Of a stretch of 64,000 bases of DNA, positions 49,501 through 64,000 are shown in pieces (the stretch's first letter is position 1; each line of letters begins with the position of its first letter). The notes beneath the pieces are model-generated. The model searched no databases. It was given only the letters and a program-made list of their open reading frames with translations, and was not told the DNA's origin. Source of the DNA: Vesta saturnalis (Eukaryota; Arthropoda; Insecta; Coleoptera; Lampyridae); contig JARFJB010001352.1 of the NCBI GenBank assembly GCA_036346205.1, positions 564,001 to 628,000 on the forward strand, given 5' to 3'. A program made the translations under genes and the position numbers.

Positions 49501-52500
49501 GGAACTGGTTCATCCCAGGGGATTTTAAGTTCCACAGCCTTTGAATAAATATTTTTCCTCTAATTAACACTGGTGCTAAAAGACCAAGAGGGTCGAATAA
49601 GCGGGATATTGTAGAAAGGATTGAACGCTTGGTTTTCATAGAAGCATGAATATTTAGTTTGACATCGTAATGGATAACATCCTGCAAGGAATTCCATGCA
49701 AGACCGAGAGCCTTGGCATTGGTCCGCTCGCCCAACGGAACGTTAAAGAGCGACGTGTCGCAATTTGTGGATTCGGACATAACATTTGGATCGTTAGACA
49801 AAATTTTCGTATAGAAAACCTGCCGATGCTAAAACAGCAATCAACTCTTGCTTAACTTGAAGAACTTCATCAACGGTGTCTGCCGTGAAAAGGAGATCGT
49901 CCATGTAAAAACTGGATTTGAGAACGCCACTGGCCTTTGGAAACTGATCGCCTTTTAAATCGGCTAAATAATGTAAACTTCGTGTGGCTAAATAGCTTGC
50001 AGAAGCTGTGCCGTATGTTACGGTATTTAACTCGTAAATGTCAATTGGATCCTTTGGAGAATTTCGCCAAAATATACGCTGAAATTTGCGCTCAGCTGGA
50101 TCAATAAGTATCATGCGATACATTTTCTCTAAATCAGCCGTAAGGGCTACTTTGTGTTGTCTAAATCGTAAAAGAATTTCAAAAAGGTCATCCTGTATGA
50201 CGGGGCCTACACATTGGACTTCGTTAATGGATACGTTGGAATCTGTTTTAGCGCTACCATCAAAAACGACTCGTAATTTGGTGGTTAGTGAGTTAGTTTT
50301 GATGACGGCATGGTGGGGCAGGTAATAGTCTGGTACGTTGTCAAGAGAAATATCTGCGCCTAACGTCGAAATGGTTTTGGAATGATATAGTGAATCGGAA
50401 TGTTGAATATCAACCTTGGTCATGTGGCCTAAAGCTATGTATTCCTGAATGAACTTCGAATAATCAGCATAAAGTTGGGAATTTCTTGAGAACCTTTTCT
50501 CAAGGTTATAAAATCTGTCTAAGGCATGTTTTTTGGAATTGCCTAGCTGGGCCAGTTTAGAATTGAATGGAACGGAAACAATAAGTTTCCCGTTGGGATG
50601 ACGGGATGTTGTTTTTGAGAAGTGTTCTTCGCAGAACCTCTCTTCTGGTGACAACAATGACCTGTTACTTGAAGGCACAGTAAGGTCAAGTTGCCAAAAT
50701 CTGGCCAATAAATTATTCAGCTCATCATTTGACACCAAAGAGTTAATGCATGTAGCGCTTACAACTGCAGTACTCGCTCCTTTTTGGTGTTTTACAAAAT
50801 TACCCGATATCACCCAACCAAGTAGGGTATTTTGCAGGGTTGGTTTTCCTTTACCTAAGGAAATTTGACCTGTGGATAACAGATCATAAAAGAGTGACGC
50901 TCCAATCAAAATGTCGATAGGTGCTGATAAATTGAAATTATTGTCAGCTAATTTGATGTTATTGGGAATAATGAGATCAGATTTGTTAAATGTTATCAGT
51001 GGAAGATCTTGGGTGATCTTTGGAACGACCAAGCAGGTTAGGTTAGTTTGGAAATCTTCGTATAACGAAGCAATTGTGAATTTAGTTAGACCATACGATC
51101 TAGCCGAATTTGAAGTTATGCCAAAAACTAGGGCATTTGTTGGAACTGGTTTGCACTTGATACGAGTGCAAAGTGCTTCGAAACAAAACTGGATTGACTA
51201 GCTGAATCAAGGAGACATCTTGCAGTGTGCCAAGTGTTATCACTGGCCTTGACTTTTATAACAGCAGTCGATAACAATATTTGATTGAAATCCGTATTGA
51301 TACAAGAAAGTGACGTCTGTGCAACATCTACGATTTCGGAAACATTGCTACAAGAAGCATCAACTTCCGTTTGGGTAATGACTGGTACATTTGGCTTAAC
51401 GTCGATTTCCGGTTTGGCTCTACTAGCAAAACATAAAAGACTATTGTGGGTGCCTTGGCAAAACTTACATTTTGATTTTGAGTGACATCTCACTTTTGTA
51501 TTGTGACTCAAACAATTTTTGCAAACTTTAAGTTCGTTTGCTTTATTGAACCTTTCCCGCTCAGAATGTTCTAAAAAATGTTGGACAAAAGCACAATGGG
51601 TGAGCTGCCTTACATAAGACACATGTATTATTGCCCGTAACAACAAAAGATTGTTTAGCGTTACTAACCTTCAAATTTGAAAATTTAGTAACATTGCCTT
51701 TATTACCCGGTTGTGATAAAACCTTCTGATTATGGCTTATATCTTCTAAGGTAGTACACCTTTCCGATAAAAACTTATGGATTTCTTTGACAGTTGGTAT
51801 CTGTTTGACTTTGAATTTACTAAATTCGGCAACAGTGTTGTTATCGAGTTTGGTTTTTACTAAATAAGCAATTACTGCAGCTTTAAATGTCTCATCTCGA
51901 ACCTTAAGATTGTCTAAAGCTCGTAAATGACGCGATAAATTGTCATAAAACTTTCTCAAGTCTGAAGCAGATTCTTTTGCTAATTTATTTGTTTCAAAAA
52001 TACCTTCTAAATGAGAAAATATTATAAGTTTTTCGTTACAATATCTATCCTTTAACATATTTAAGGCAATATCGTAGTTGGAGGCAGTAGCCGCAAGTTC
52101 GAGAATTGAATCTTTAGCTGAACCCTTCAAAACATTTTGAAGGTAAAAGAATTTTTCTACATTTGATAAATTTTGGTTGTTGTCAATTAAAGCCGTAAAT
52201 GTTTCGTAAAAACTGGTCCATTCAGAGTAATGGCCACTAAATGTTGGTATATTTAAAACAGGAAGTTTTATTCGATGTTCGTCAGTGCTTGAACTATGAT
52301 TATTTTCTGGAGTGCTAATTCTACTGTTGTTAGATTGATTAGGTTGGTTATGGTCAATAATGTGAGAAGCCTCAGCTACAAGATCGAAATATCGCGCTTC
52401 AAGCTGTTCAACAGATGGGTCTATTACTTCATCTGTAGTTGATAAGCGAAGGGATATTTCTTCGTATTTATTTAATGCCGGCTTCACCTGATCAAGTCTA

Positions 52501-54095
52501 ATAATTAATTGTTTTACTTTAAGCTCGTCAATGACTTGAAGAGATTTTACAGTTTGAATAAATTCTTCGAACCTGTCTAATTTATCAACAACGGACTTCG
52601 CGTCGGCCAATAAAATCCTAATTTCTTTATTGTCTTTGTTAGGCATTTTGAAATTTATAAAGCAAATAACGCGCAAGCAACAATAACCGAACTTCACTGG
52701 AGCTATACGAAATACGTAACTGCTGAAATTCGATTGATAAATTTGACTTGCTTGTTAATGTATGATATTTAATTGGAACGTAACACAATTAGCGCACGTA
52801 TATAAATTGGTATTGATTAATATACAATATAGTAAATTAACCATAAAATAAAATAAATAAAATTGAGTCTCCTTAAATAAAGGAATGTGGAAAACGGATA
52901 AATACCTTTTTACACTTTTAATAGCGTGGCCTGGCATCCGTCGATTATACATCTGGTGTCTTTAAAGGTCAAACGGTGCTCCTAAACATCAACAACGTCA
53001 CTAGCTCGAACTGGCATCTTTATTAATAAGTAATTAATGTGATGTCCGTCTCGATGGACCATAAATGTTGTGATTTATATTGTAAATAATTGAGTGGACT
53101 GTAATAAATTTCATTAATGTGTTTATTACGCACTATTTTACAGTTTTTAATTTGCTTGCATTATTCACAATAGTTAGTTTTGTTGTGTGATATATCCCAC
53201 CTTCAATCTATTGAAACGGATCGATAATTTTGCTCGCGCATGATCCGCTCAGTACATTCAATTTCATACTAACGTGAGAGTAGGATACATAATCACAGAT
53301 TTACAAAAAATCCTAGAAACCTTAACAGGAAGCTTAGATCGAATTCTTCAAAGGGATTTAAAATTTCATCCCTATAAATACCAACTGGGACATCACCTTA
53401 GCAATCAAGATAAAGAAGCAAGGTTAGCATTTTGTCAAGAATTTTTGGATTCACATCAAGGAGCAATTCACAGTCTCCTAATGAGCGACGAAGCAAATCT
53501 TTATTTGAACGACATGGTTAATAAACAGAATTGGTCAAATGAAAATCCTCGTGAAATCTTTAGACAGAACCTTCATAATCCAAAAGTTGTTGTGTGGTGT
53601 GGAGTAGGATCTTTTGGTATTACTGGTCCATATTTTTTTGAGGATGAAAATAACCGCGCTGTAACAGTAACATCCGAGCGCTACGTAAACATGCTAGAGA
53701 CATTCCTCATTCCAGAATTAAATAGACGAGGATTACTAAACAATGGCTTACTATTCCAACAAGTTGGGGCAACAACTCATACCGCCAGAAACTCAATGAG
53801 TATTCTGCGAGAAATGTTTAATGGCCGACTCATTTTTCGATTCGGAGATTTGACTTGGCCTTCGAGGTCCCCCGACTTAACGGCACCCGATTTTTTCCTG
53901 TGGGGATATTTAAAAGCCAAAGTGTTTGCGAGTCCTCCAGGTACAATCGAGGAACTCAAAGTCAAAATTCGTGAAGAAGTTGAAGGAATAGACGAAGGTT
54001 TGCTACGCCGCGTAATGAACCACTTTTTATCTAATATTGAAAAATGTGTTGAAGTTGGTGGAGGTCATTTAGAAGACGTGATTTTTAAAAGTTAG
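46592..54095 (+). CDS. DD41D mariner transposase in two segments (46592-46905 and 53333-54095)
   Basis: Segment 1 holds the HTH (VQQRVFCVETYIRSNSIEEV, HRKTVKLWVRHWRENG). Segment 2 holds the DDE domain: MSDEANLYL (first Asp), QQVGATTHTA where the family has QQDGATPHTA, and WPSRSPDLTAPDFFLWGYL (third Asp). The codon split by the 5-bp duplication GGAAG restores one open frame of 358 codons without stops. The 41-residue spacing between the second and third catalytic positions places it in the DD41D (rosa-like) group. The second Asp is Val (GTT for GAT), so the enzyme should be inactive even without the insertion. Confidence 0.9.
46906..47167 (-). repeat. BEL/Pao LTR (3' LTR relative to the coding strand)
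   Basis: 262 bp, identical to 53066-53327. Contains AATAAA-like GTAATAAATT and a TATATCCCACC block. The adjacent non-coding stretch 47168-47356 contains no obvious polypurine tract apart from CAAGGTGGCC on the coding strand. Confidence 0.95.
47357..52646 (-). pseudogene. BEL/Pao gag-pol polyprotein with several 1-nt frameshifts
   Basis: Starts MPNKDNKEIRILLADAKS at 52646. Domains in order: gag (DUF1759-like, PTFSGHYSEWTSFYETF); CCHC-type Cys pairs (CVLCKAAHPLCFC, CKFCQGTH); aspartic protease with LLDSASQSSF; reverse transcriptase with LRVVFDGSAKT and SFYMDDLL; RNase H-like region (WTDSMVVLNWI); integrase zinc-binding HH-CC, then LDYAGP, ISSDNAKNF and WESGVKAI carrying the DDE residues; DUF5641 end with WPMGRVLELHRAPDG and a stop at 47357. 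The frame slips at about 51580, 51185, 49810, 49515, 48500 and 48190. Most are at or beside homopolymers (T6, A4, T4), and the protein resumes without loss each time. Confidence 0.92.
53066..53327 (-). repeat. BEL/Pao LTR (5' LTR relative to the coding strand)
   Basis: 262 bp, identical to 46906-47167; followed by the GGAAG target duplication and then the remainder of the mariner transposase frame. Confidence 0.95.
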
Positions 54096-54238
54096 AATTA
54101 AATTAGCCAAATATTTATAAGTTATCATAAATCCCAAAGAGTTAGCTGTAATTTAGTATAATAAATAGTTTGTTTTGTTAACTAAAAAAATTTTAATGCA
54201 AATATTAAAATGAGTAGCCTATTATGGGGAACCCTGTA

Positions 54239-54429
54239 CAAGACTATTTCAAATATTTATGGAATATGGGCAGGATGGAAATAGGCCTATAGCAATTCAT
54301 CTTTGTCGCCGTTTTTAGGAATTGGTAAAATTATCACGGTTTTTAATATTTCAGGAAAGTTTCCCGAGTTAATCATAGCGTTGTAGATTATCGTTAAGGG
54401 TTCGACTAATAAACTAATATTCCTTTTAA
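54239..54429 (-). pseudogene. LINE reverse transcriptase fragment between mariner and piggyBac
   Basis: Reads SLLVEPLTIIYNAMINSGNF, PEILKTVIILPIPKNGDKDE and, after a slip, YRPISILPIFHKYL: RT blocks 0-2 of CR1/Jockey-type LINEs. It continues piece A on the right of piggyBac (KDVYVLSTNL) and leads into piece C on the left of the mariner. Confidence 0.85.
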
Positions 54430-57086
54430 CCCATTAATTCCCAACGTTTCGTATACGAAACATTTTGCTTCCTATTTTTTTTTGAGATTATATATTGAGC
54501 AATTTAATTGTAACTTCTTCTTAGTGAAAGAAGACATCGCCTTTTACCACGTGTCATGAAAATTGTGAAAAATAAAATATAATTTTAATTGTGCTGTATA
54601 GATAGATTGAACCCTAGAGGCCAGTCTAATCTTGCGATACTTTTCTTATAAAAGATAAATATTTATATTCAAATTATGACAAACCGTTTTATGGATTAGT
54701 CTTCCCTAGTATTTTATTTAGTGAAACGTTTTTACCTGTTAACATTTACTTTATTATTTTACGAGATATTCAAGTTTCTCTGAAACGTTTCGTTCACGAA
54801 ACGTTGGGATTTCTAGGCATCTTTGCACCAGATGTGTTATGACCAACCGGACGGAATGCAGAAAAGTGTTCTTGCATTTTATGATGCTGTAATTCAAATA
54901 ATACCTTATTGCTTTTTTTATTTTGGTTTTGTAAATTTATATAATTTATTATAATGAGGGATGTTCTACTTGTCGATTCTTCTTTTCGCATATTTGGTCA
55001 GTTTGTTTATACAATTACATGAAACTTGTCTTGCTTTGTTTGTTTTTTATAAAAATCAAGTGAGTATTTGTCATTCATCAAATTATTATGTATTGATGAA
55101 TTATTTTGAATGACAAAAATATTTTTCTAATTGTGGCATTTATTTGTGAGTTATGCCTTGGGAAAATAGAAGGCCTTTGCCTACCGCGGAGTTATTGCCT
55201 TACTTGGAAGAAGATGATGATTTGGAAAGAGCTGTAAACATTCATGCAGTGTACATCCCGCCCCCTGTAGATGAACTTACGGATGAAGAAAATTTTGAAG
55301 ATGATATATCAGAAAATGATACAGAGATGCCAGATATAGCGGGTACATTTGAAGTTCACACAAATCTTGATGAAGACGAAATTCCAGAAGAAGTAATACC
55401 ATCAACTTCGAAAAAAATGAAACTTTCAAAAAATAAAGAAGATAATCCCGAAATGGAGAAAGGTTACTCCAGCATATGCCAGTTTTGCTGAAAATAAAGA
55501 ACAGATCGCACTAGAAGAAATTGAGCGCAAAGTCAGTGTAAAATCTCCTTACGAAGTATTTTCTTTATATTTTTGTTTTAGAGAAAATTGTCGATTTCTC
55601 AAAAAATATGCTAATGATAATAATAGACATGGTTTAGATCTCAATATCACTACTCTGAAACGTTTTATTGGCATATCAATTTTTTTCGGGTTATCACACC
55701 TTACCAGCGACAAAAATTTATTGGTCGAAAGACGAAGACAAAGGTGTCCAGTTAGTACGGAATTGCATGAGTCTGATAATGTCCAATGGGATAAAAATGA
55801 TAAGTTTTCCAAATTGAGACCCATTTTTGATGCAATAAGCGACAAGAACATGCAATTTGGGATATTTTCGCATAACTTATCCATAGACGAAGAGATGGTA
55901 CCATATTTTGGGAGGCACAGTTGTAAGATGTTCATAAAAGGAAAGCCTGTGCGGTTTGGTTTCAAATTATGGTGTCTATGCAGTTAGAATGGATATTTAT
56001 ATAAGTTTATACCATATGGTGGACAGAACATGAATTTACAAAAAAACTGAATTAGGTCTATGAGAACAGGTTGTCTTAGATCTCTTGTCTGGAGTCGAGG
56101 ATCCGTCTAGACATCACATATATTTTGACAACTTTTTTCGTCTCATAATTTGTTTTGTTTGCTAAAAACTAGAGGATTTTATGCCACAGGAACAATTCGC
56201 GAAAATCGTACATGTAATAACACATTACAAGCAGTGAAGAAATTTCAGAAAGAAGAGCGAGGAACATATGATTTCTGTTTTGATGGGCACAACGAAATAT
56301 TATTAGTGCGTTGGAATGATAATTCTGTTGTAACCGTTACTACTAATAATTGCAGCCTTGAGCCTTTAGTGTCCGCTAAAAGATACAACAGAAAAGAAAA
56401 GAAGATGGTGGGTATTCCTCAGCCGCGGGTCATCGCTAATTACAATAAGAATATGGGCGGTGTCGACGTGTATCATAACGGCATTGCAAATTACAGAATT
56501 CGTGTAAGAGGAAAAAAATGGTGATGGCAACTATTTATAAATCTAGTTGACAGTGTTATAGTGAATGCCTGGAAAATGTATAACCTTGCAAACAGGAAAA
56601 AAACATCTCAAATAGATTTTAAATCTTGTGTAGCCGTTACTTTGATGAAAACGCAAGAAGCGACTGAACTTTGTTCTGAACAGAACAACTCAAATAGGAA
56701 CGGTATGACAAACAAAACAAAACTCAGGCGACCGTCCAAAAATTTTTTACCAGCAGAAATTCGTTTCGATAATATTGGACACATCATAAAACAACAGGAG
56801 AGTAAAACAAGAAGGAGATGCGAACAGTGCGAAAAGACTAACACAGTTTATATATGTGCAAAATGTCAAGTCCATTTACATCCAGACTGTTTCGAAAACT
56901 TTCACTCCCGGTAAATTCGATGCACGCTAGTTCCAACGTTTCGTATACGAAACATTATGGTATGCCGTTTGTACTGGGGAAAAACTTTTTTTTTCACCTA
57001 ATTTATCTTAATTGATGTATTTGTAGTTAGTATATAAAGTTTCATTGAAAAAAAATGTTTTTTTCTACCCTTGGGAATTAATGGGT
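54430..57086 (+). mobile_element. piggyBac-type transposon
   Basis: TTAA at 54426-54429 and 57087-57090. Termini CCCATTAATTCCCAA (left) and its inverted copy at the right end (one extra A). Just inside both ends is the self-complementary GTTTCGTATACGAAAC (about 54457 and 56939); a variant CGTTTCGTTCACGAAACG lies at about 54785. It interrupts the LINE between KDVYVLSTNL and the next RT block. Confidence 0.93.
55153..56914 (+). pseudogene. piggyBac transposase
   Basis: Begins MPWENRRPLPTAELLPYLEE with an acidic N-terminus (55153-55491). After a slip: SPYEVFSLYFCFRENCRFL and TTLKRFIGISIFFGLSHL. Then YWSKDEDKGVQ in another register, with a small deletion where the family has RNRF..L. It resumes at DNVQWDKNDKFSKLRPIFD and SIDEEMVPYFGRHSCK (first catalytic Asp). 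GFKLWCLCS ends at a TAG near 55985. HIYFDNFF at about 56120 holds the second Asp. The last long frame, 56150-56524, holds NKNMGGVDVYHN with the third Asp. The C-terminal Cys-rich domain at 56815-56910 (CEQCEKTN, CAKCQVHLHPDCF) is intact. At least four breaks make it non-functional. Confidence 0.92.
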
Positions 57087-57090
57087 TTAA

Positions 57091-58477
57091 GTTAGTACTT
57101 AATACGTACACATCTTTACACTTACCATTTTTCATTTTCATCATAGCATCTCGAAGAACGATTTGGGATACATTTGAAAATTCAAAGGTGCGGTCGTTAG
57201 GTACAGAAAAATTGCAATAAGTAGATGGGTCTATATTATTGCTGACAAGTTTATTAACTATTATGTTAGCTGCAGTACTAAAATGTATGAGAAAATCGTC
57301 GGCGCTTAACGATGTTTGGATAACCGTATTAGAGTTTCTGATTGAATTTATAATTGACCACGTTGCTTTAGTTGAATTCCTGGAGTTGTGTATAAATCTG
57401 TCATTAGTTATGATTTGAACACGTTTAATTTCCTTTCTGTATACATTGGAAAGATGTTTCTTGATTGCATATAAATTGGCTAAGCGATATTTTTTATACA
57501 GGCAAGTAAACATTTTGAGTTTTTCCCTAAGACTCCTGAGATCATTATTGATCCAATTGAGATTATTACTACAAGTTTTAGATGTAATTGTAGAATGTAT
57601 TAAAAAAAGAAACAAATGAAGAATTTCCACACATTTGTTCCGATATTAAAGCATTCCAGTGATGCTCTCTAAACATAGAGAACAACTTGATGTAGCCCAG
57701 CTTCTGTTAAAGGACGAGTAATCGTTTCTATATACGGATTTGACTTTGCCAGATTAGGGTCAGATAAACTCATCACATGGCCAAGATGGTCTGAAAGGCC
57801 TATTTCACACGTGTCCGAAGTGTAAGTACTAGTAGAAAAATTAAAAAAAATGTTGTCAATACAATTTTTACCGCGAGTAGGTGTAAAAATTGTTTGTATA
57901 AGGCCGTATCTTAATAATAGATTGGTTAGGATTTGTGATCTATTACTTAGCTCTAAAAAGTTAATGTTAAAATCTAATATAACTACATTAAAATTCAGTA
58001 GTTTTTCAAGAACTGTTTCTAAATTATTGCAAAACAAATTAAAGTCTCATAGAGGGGATCTATAAATTGTTATGATTACTATATTTGAATTAATTTGTAA
58101 AGCACGAAAATGAATTTCAACGGAAATATGATTAATAAACGATAAAGCTTTCACCTTATAGTTGTTTTTTGTCATTGTTAATACTCCACCATGAACAGTG
58201 TTGGATCTGCAAAATAAGTAACAGCACTCCAAGTACCCAATTTTAAATCACTTAGTAAATTCTCGTCTGTAAACCAGTGCTCGCTAATACACACTACATA
58301 ATAGTTTTTGTCAACTAAAAATGATTCGAATTCAGATAACTTATTTTTTAGGCACTGTACATTAACGCGAAAAATTGTTAAAGTGGTTAAAGATGTCCCA
58401 TGCACTATGAAAAAAAAATATTTATACAAGCTCCAGGCGGCCAAATACTGGGATCCATAATTTTTTCTACGTATCAT
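57091..58477 (-). pseudogene. LINE endonuclease and start of reverse transcriptase
   Basis: Three frames in order. 58477-58178 has NVQCLKNKLSEFESFLVDKN and ISEHWF, the N-terminal endonuclease blocks. 58232-58047 continues (HGGVLTMTKNNYK, IITIYRSP). 58037-57669 has VVILDFNIN, TRGKNCIDNIF and LSDHLGHV, where the SDH motif carries a catalytic His. 57630-57091 covers the Lys-rich linker and KMKNGKCKDVYVLSTN, the start of RT. The reading frame resumes at 54429 on the far side of the piggyBac insertion. No complete ORF1 was recognised. Confidence 0.8.
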
Positions 58478-58637
58478 ACACAGTTACTTTAAACGATGCA
58501 TAATAGTAATAGTAATTTTTCGCAAATCACGCCTGGAAAAGTATCTTTTAGGTAATCATGCAACATTTCAGTGGTTGTGGTAGGATCCAATTTATAAATG
58601 TGAAGATAAACTCGGTTTTGGGCCACTTTAATTCCCC

Positions 58638-58641
58638 ATTT

Positions 58642-58710
<69 letters not shown>
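58638..58710. repeat. (TA)n abutting a DD41D element
   Basis: About 70 bp of TA ending exactly at the first base of the following element (CAGGGTGCATTTTAAAATC). Confidence 0.95.

Positions 58711-62635
<3,925 letters not shown>

Positions 62636-62706
<71 letters not shown>
62636..62706. repeat. (TA)n, right of the second DD41D element
   Basis: About 70 bp of TA that ends directly at GGGTTTTCCACGG, the apparent end of a further small element. Confidence 0.95.
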
Positions 62707-62711
<5 letters not shown>

Positions 62712-62895
62712 TTTCCACGGTAGGCGTTCGTTAGAAGTTTATGTGGTTAGAAAAAATTTAGAAATCTGAATTTTTGGACTTAAGGGTTATTTAAGATTCT
62801 CTTTCATTCTAAAATATTTTCAAGGTCATGTTACTTCCGGTTATACCGGAAGTCGCCACTAACCTCCTTATTTTAAATGGAACACCCTGTATATT
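62707..62895. mobile_element. Possible short MITE (~190 bp)
   Basis: Left edge TATAGGGTTTTCCA and right edge TGGAACACCCTGTATA are imperfect inverted copies flanked by TA-rich sequence. A similar CACCCTGTATATTATT occurs at 63192-63207. Non-coding. 62896-63728 otherwise holds nothing I recognise. Confidence 0.45.
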
Positions 62896-63728
62896 ATTTT
62901 ATTTTTGGATTCTTGATAAAATTTTAGGATGTCTTATAAGGGTTTCCTATACCTTTTTTCAACTGTTTCTTAGATATCTTGATTTTTTCAAAAATTTTGA
63001 AAGATGTAACCCTATTTTCAACACTGCTTGTCTGACTTATTTTTGACTGATGGAAAGTGCTTCTGGAGTAGACAGAAGCATAAGAATTATACTTTTGAAA
63101 TACTCATTGACAATTGATTTATTGCATACATGGTGTTCAAAATTTGATGAATTATTAAACAATTTTCAAAGTTGAAAAACTTTGTTAATTCAAATGTGAC
63201 ACCCTGTATATTATTGGATGAATAGATGCAGCATTTAGTTATGCATCGTTTGGCTATAACATTACCTATACCTATTATCGACAATTTTCTTGTTAATTAA
63301 TATTTTCTACTTTAATGTGATTTTTGACAGAAACTGAAATGTTTTTCAAAAATAAAATGAACTTAATTCAAACTACACAAATTCTATTTTATTAAAACAA
63401 TGAAATAAAACAAGAAGATAACAAAATTGAGAGCATAATAACAAATGAAAAACATAAAACAATTATTTGAACATATGTAACTAGAAGAAAAGTAATAAAA
63501 AAGATAAAATGAATCATTACAAATGTTCCACATGACCGCCAATTTGATTTAAGCATTTTATAACTCATATCTCCGTATTTTTTATAAAAGCCAATAAAAT
63601 TCCAAAACTGCAATCTAGTGAGCCTTGATTTTCACACGCATTAAAACATTGTTGTTGATTTAATGTCAAATCAGTACAATTTAAGTGATTTTGTAATTTT
63701 TTAAGTATTTTTTTAAGTACTGTTTATA

Positions 63729-64000
63729 ATGGAATGAATTCAAGAATATTCTAACAATGATTTATTAAATTTGTTTTACACGCATGGTGAATGTGGACGA
63801 ATTGTTAGGCGAACATGCAGGTTGTTTAACGAACGGTATCCACACCTACCATTAATGACACCTGGAAAATTTGCAAGAATTGAAGCTCGATTTATTGCAA
63901 CTGGAAGTATAAGGGCAACTCGAACGCATTTAAGCCAGTAATAGGTAATGAAGTTAACGAGGTGAACGTGTTAGCTTATTTTCACGCTTATCCACGAACT
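63729..64000 (+). pseudogene. N-terminal part of another mariner-like transposase, cut by the window edge
   Basis: ATG GAA TGA at 63729 (a probable CGA-to-TGA stop at codon 3) is followed by an open frame: IQEYSNNDLLNLFYTHGECG, IVRRTCRLFNERYPHLP, MTPGKFARIEARFIATGSI. After stops and a slip near 63938, NVLAYFHAYPRT continues to the last base. The same HTH architecture (DUF4817-type) is used by the DD41D elements to the left. The catalytic part lies beyond the window. Confidence 0.75.

Larger units (their letters stand above)
46906..53327 (-). mobile_element. BEL/Pao LTR retrotransposon
   Basis: Two 262-bp LTRs (46906-47167 and 53066-53327), identical by eye, begin TGTTGTGATTT and end CCTTAACA on the + strand, so both TG...CA ends are present. 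The target duplication is GGAAG (46901-46905 and 53328-53332). All coding sequence is on the - strand. A primer-binding-like TGGTCCATCGAGACGG starts four bases inside the 5' LTR (53061-53046). Identical LTRs indicate recent insertion. Confidence 0.95.
46333..54236 (+). mobile_element. DD41D mariner-superfamily transposon, split by a BEL element
   Basis: Ends GGGTTCCCCATAACCGACTACCCATTTTA (46335 on, broken here for length) and GGGTTCCCCATAATAGGCTA read from the right end are inverted copies. TA flanks both sides (46331-46332 and 54237-54238). The host is the - strand LINE: its frame IFEIVLYN can be taken up again as LRAYFENTLFHDKQ across the element. Without the BEL insertion the transposon would be about 1.48 kb. 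Confidence 0.88.
32130..58480 (-). mobile_element. LINE (CR1/Jockey-type) split into four pieces by nested insertions
   Basis: The element reads right to left. Piece A (58477-57091) is an AP-endonuclease domain followed by the linker to RT. Piece B (54429-54239) carries RT blocks (GNFPEILKTVIILPIPKNG, YRPISILPIF). Piece C (46332-46186) continues with YFENTLFHDKQYGLRQN and FDKKMLSVSTYLDLS, just before the expected KAFD block. Piece D (32470-32130) is the C-terminal end (FPSLYILEALYYIKHNE, CNCIPVGIRKLPTSKFKS). A/B are separated by piggyBac, B/C by a mariner, and C/D by a Polinton. About 300 residues of RT expected between C and D, including the YxDD block, are absent. Frameshifts occur throughout. 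This LINE is the oldest layer of the nest. Confidence 0.85.

Noticed and set aside
53274..54095. Transposase with a start inside the LTR
   Set aside because: The first 20 residues are LTR-derived; the true N-terminus is at 46592.

Overview
The window looks like a repeat-rich insect (at least arthropod) nuclear genome. It is AT-rich, has GT-AG introns, and carries arthropod-type transposons: BEL/Pao, piggyBac, DD41D and D34D mariners, a Polinton with a phospholipase-like gene, Tigger/pogo, hAT and a tRNA-derived SINE. The order cannot be fixed from sequence alone. There are no bacterial operons, rRNA genes or convincing functional tRNA genes.

Host genes: only one host family is recognisable. 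Two convergent, diverged copies of a sodium-coupled monocarboxylate/multivitamin-type transporter (SLC5 family) are present as 3' portions. One is on the + strand (exons 1959-2229, 2284-2426, 5539-5848). The other is on the - strand (exons 25007-24789, 24716-24446, 24396-24254, 24198-23937). The first two + exons have exactly the same lengths (271 and 143 bp) as their - strand counterparts.

Between and around them (6-32 kb) lie repeats. These are a dead mariner (6.2-7.1 kb), a deleted Tigger/pogo element with TA duplication (15012-16567), a foldback element split by a tRNA-derived SINE with an 11-bp target duplication (16778-17153), and long inverted arms with a tRNA-like palindrome (about 14.2 and 17.4 kb). 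Then come a 2.1-kb array of a 10-bp unit (18.1-20.25 kb), a 1.53-kb (GA)n tract, (CACACG)n tracts, and a hAT fragment split by a second SINE.

The right half (32.1-58.5 kb) is a nest. A CR1/Jockey-type LINE on the - strand can be read in four pieces separated by three large insertions: (1) a decayed Polinton/Maverick (about 32465-46185) with inverted terminal repeats, PLA2-like/protease, capsid-associated, integrase and polymerase B genes, all broken; (2) a DD41D mariner (46333-54236) itself split by a BEL/Pao retrotransposon (46906-53327) with identical 262-bp LTRs and a 5-bp target duplication; (3) a piggyBac element (54430-57086) with TTAA ends.

From 58.6 kb to the right edge, further mariner-superfamily elements sit between (TA)n tracts that abut their ends. 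A fourth transposase of the same general kind runs off the window. No element here appears autonomous as assembled, although the BEL element and the mariner it interrupted look young.
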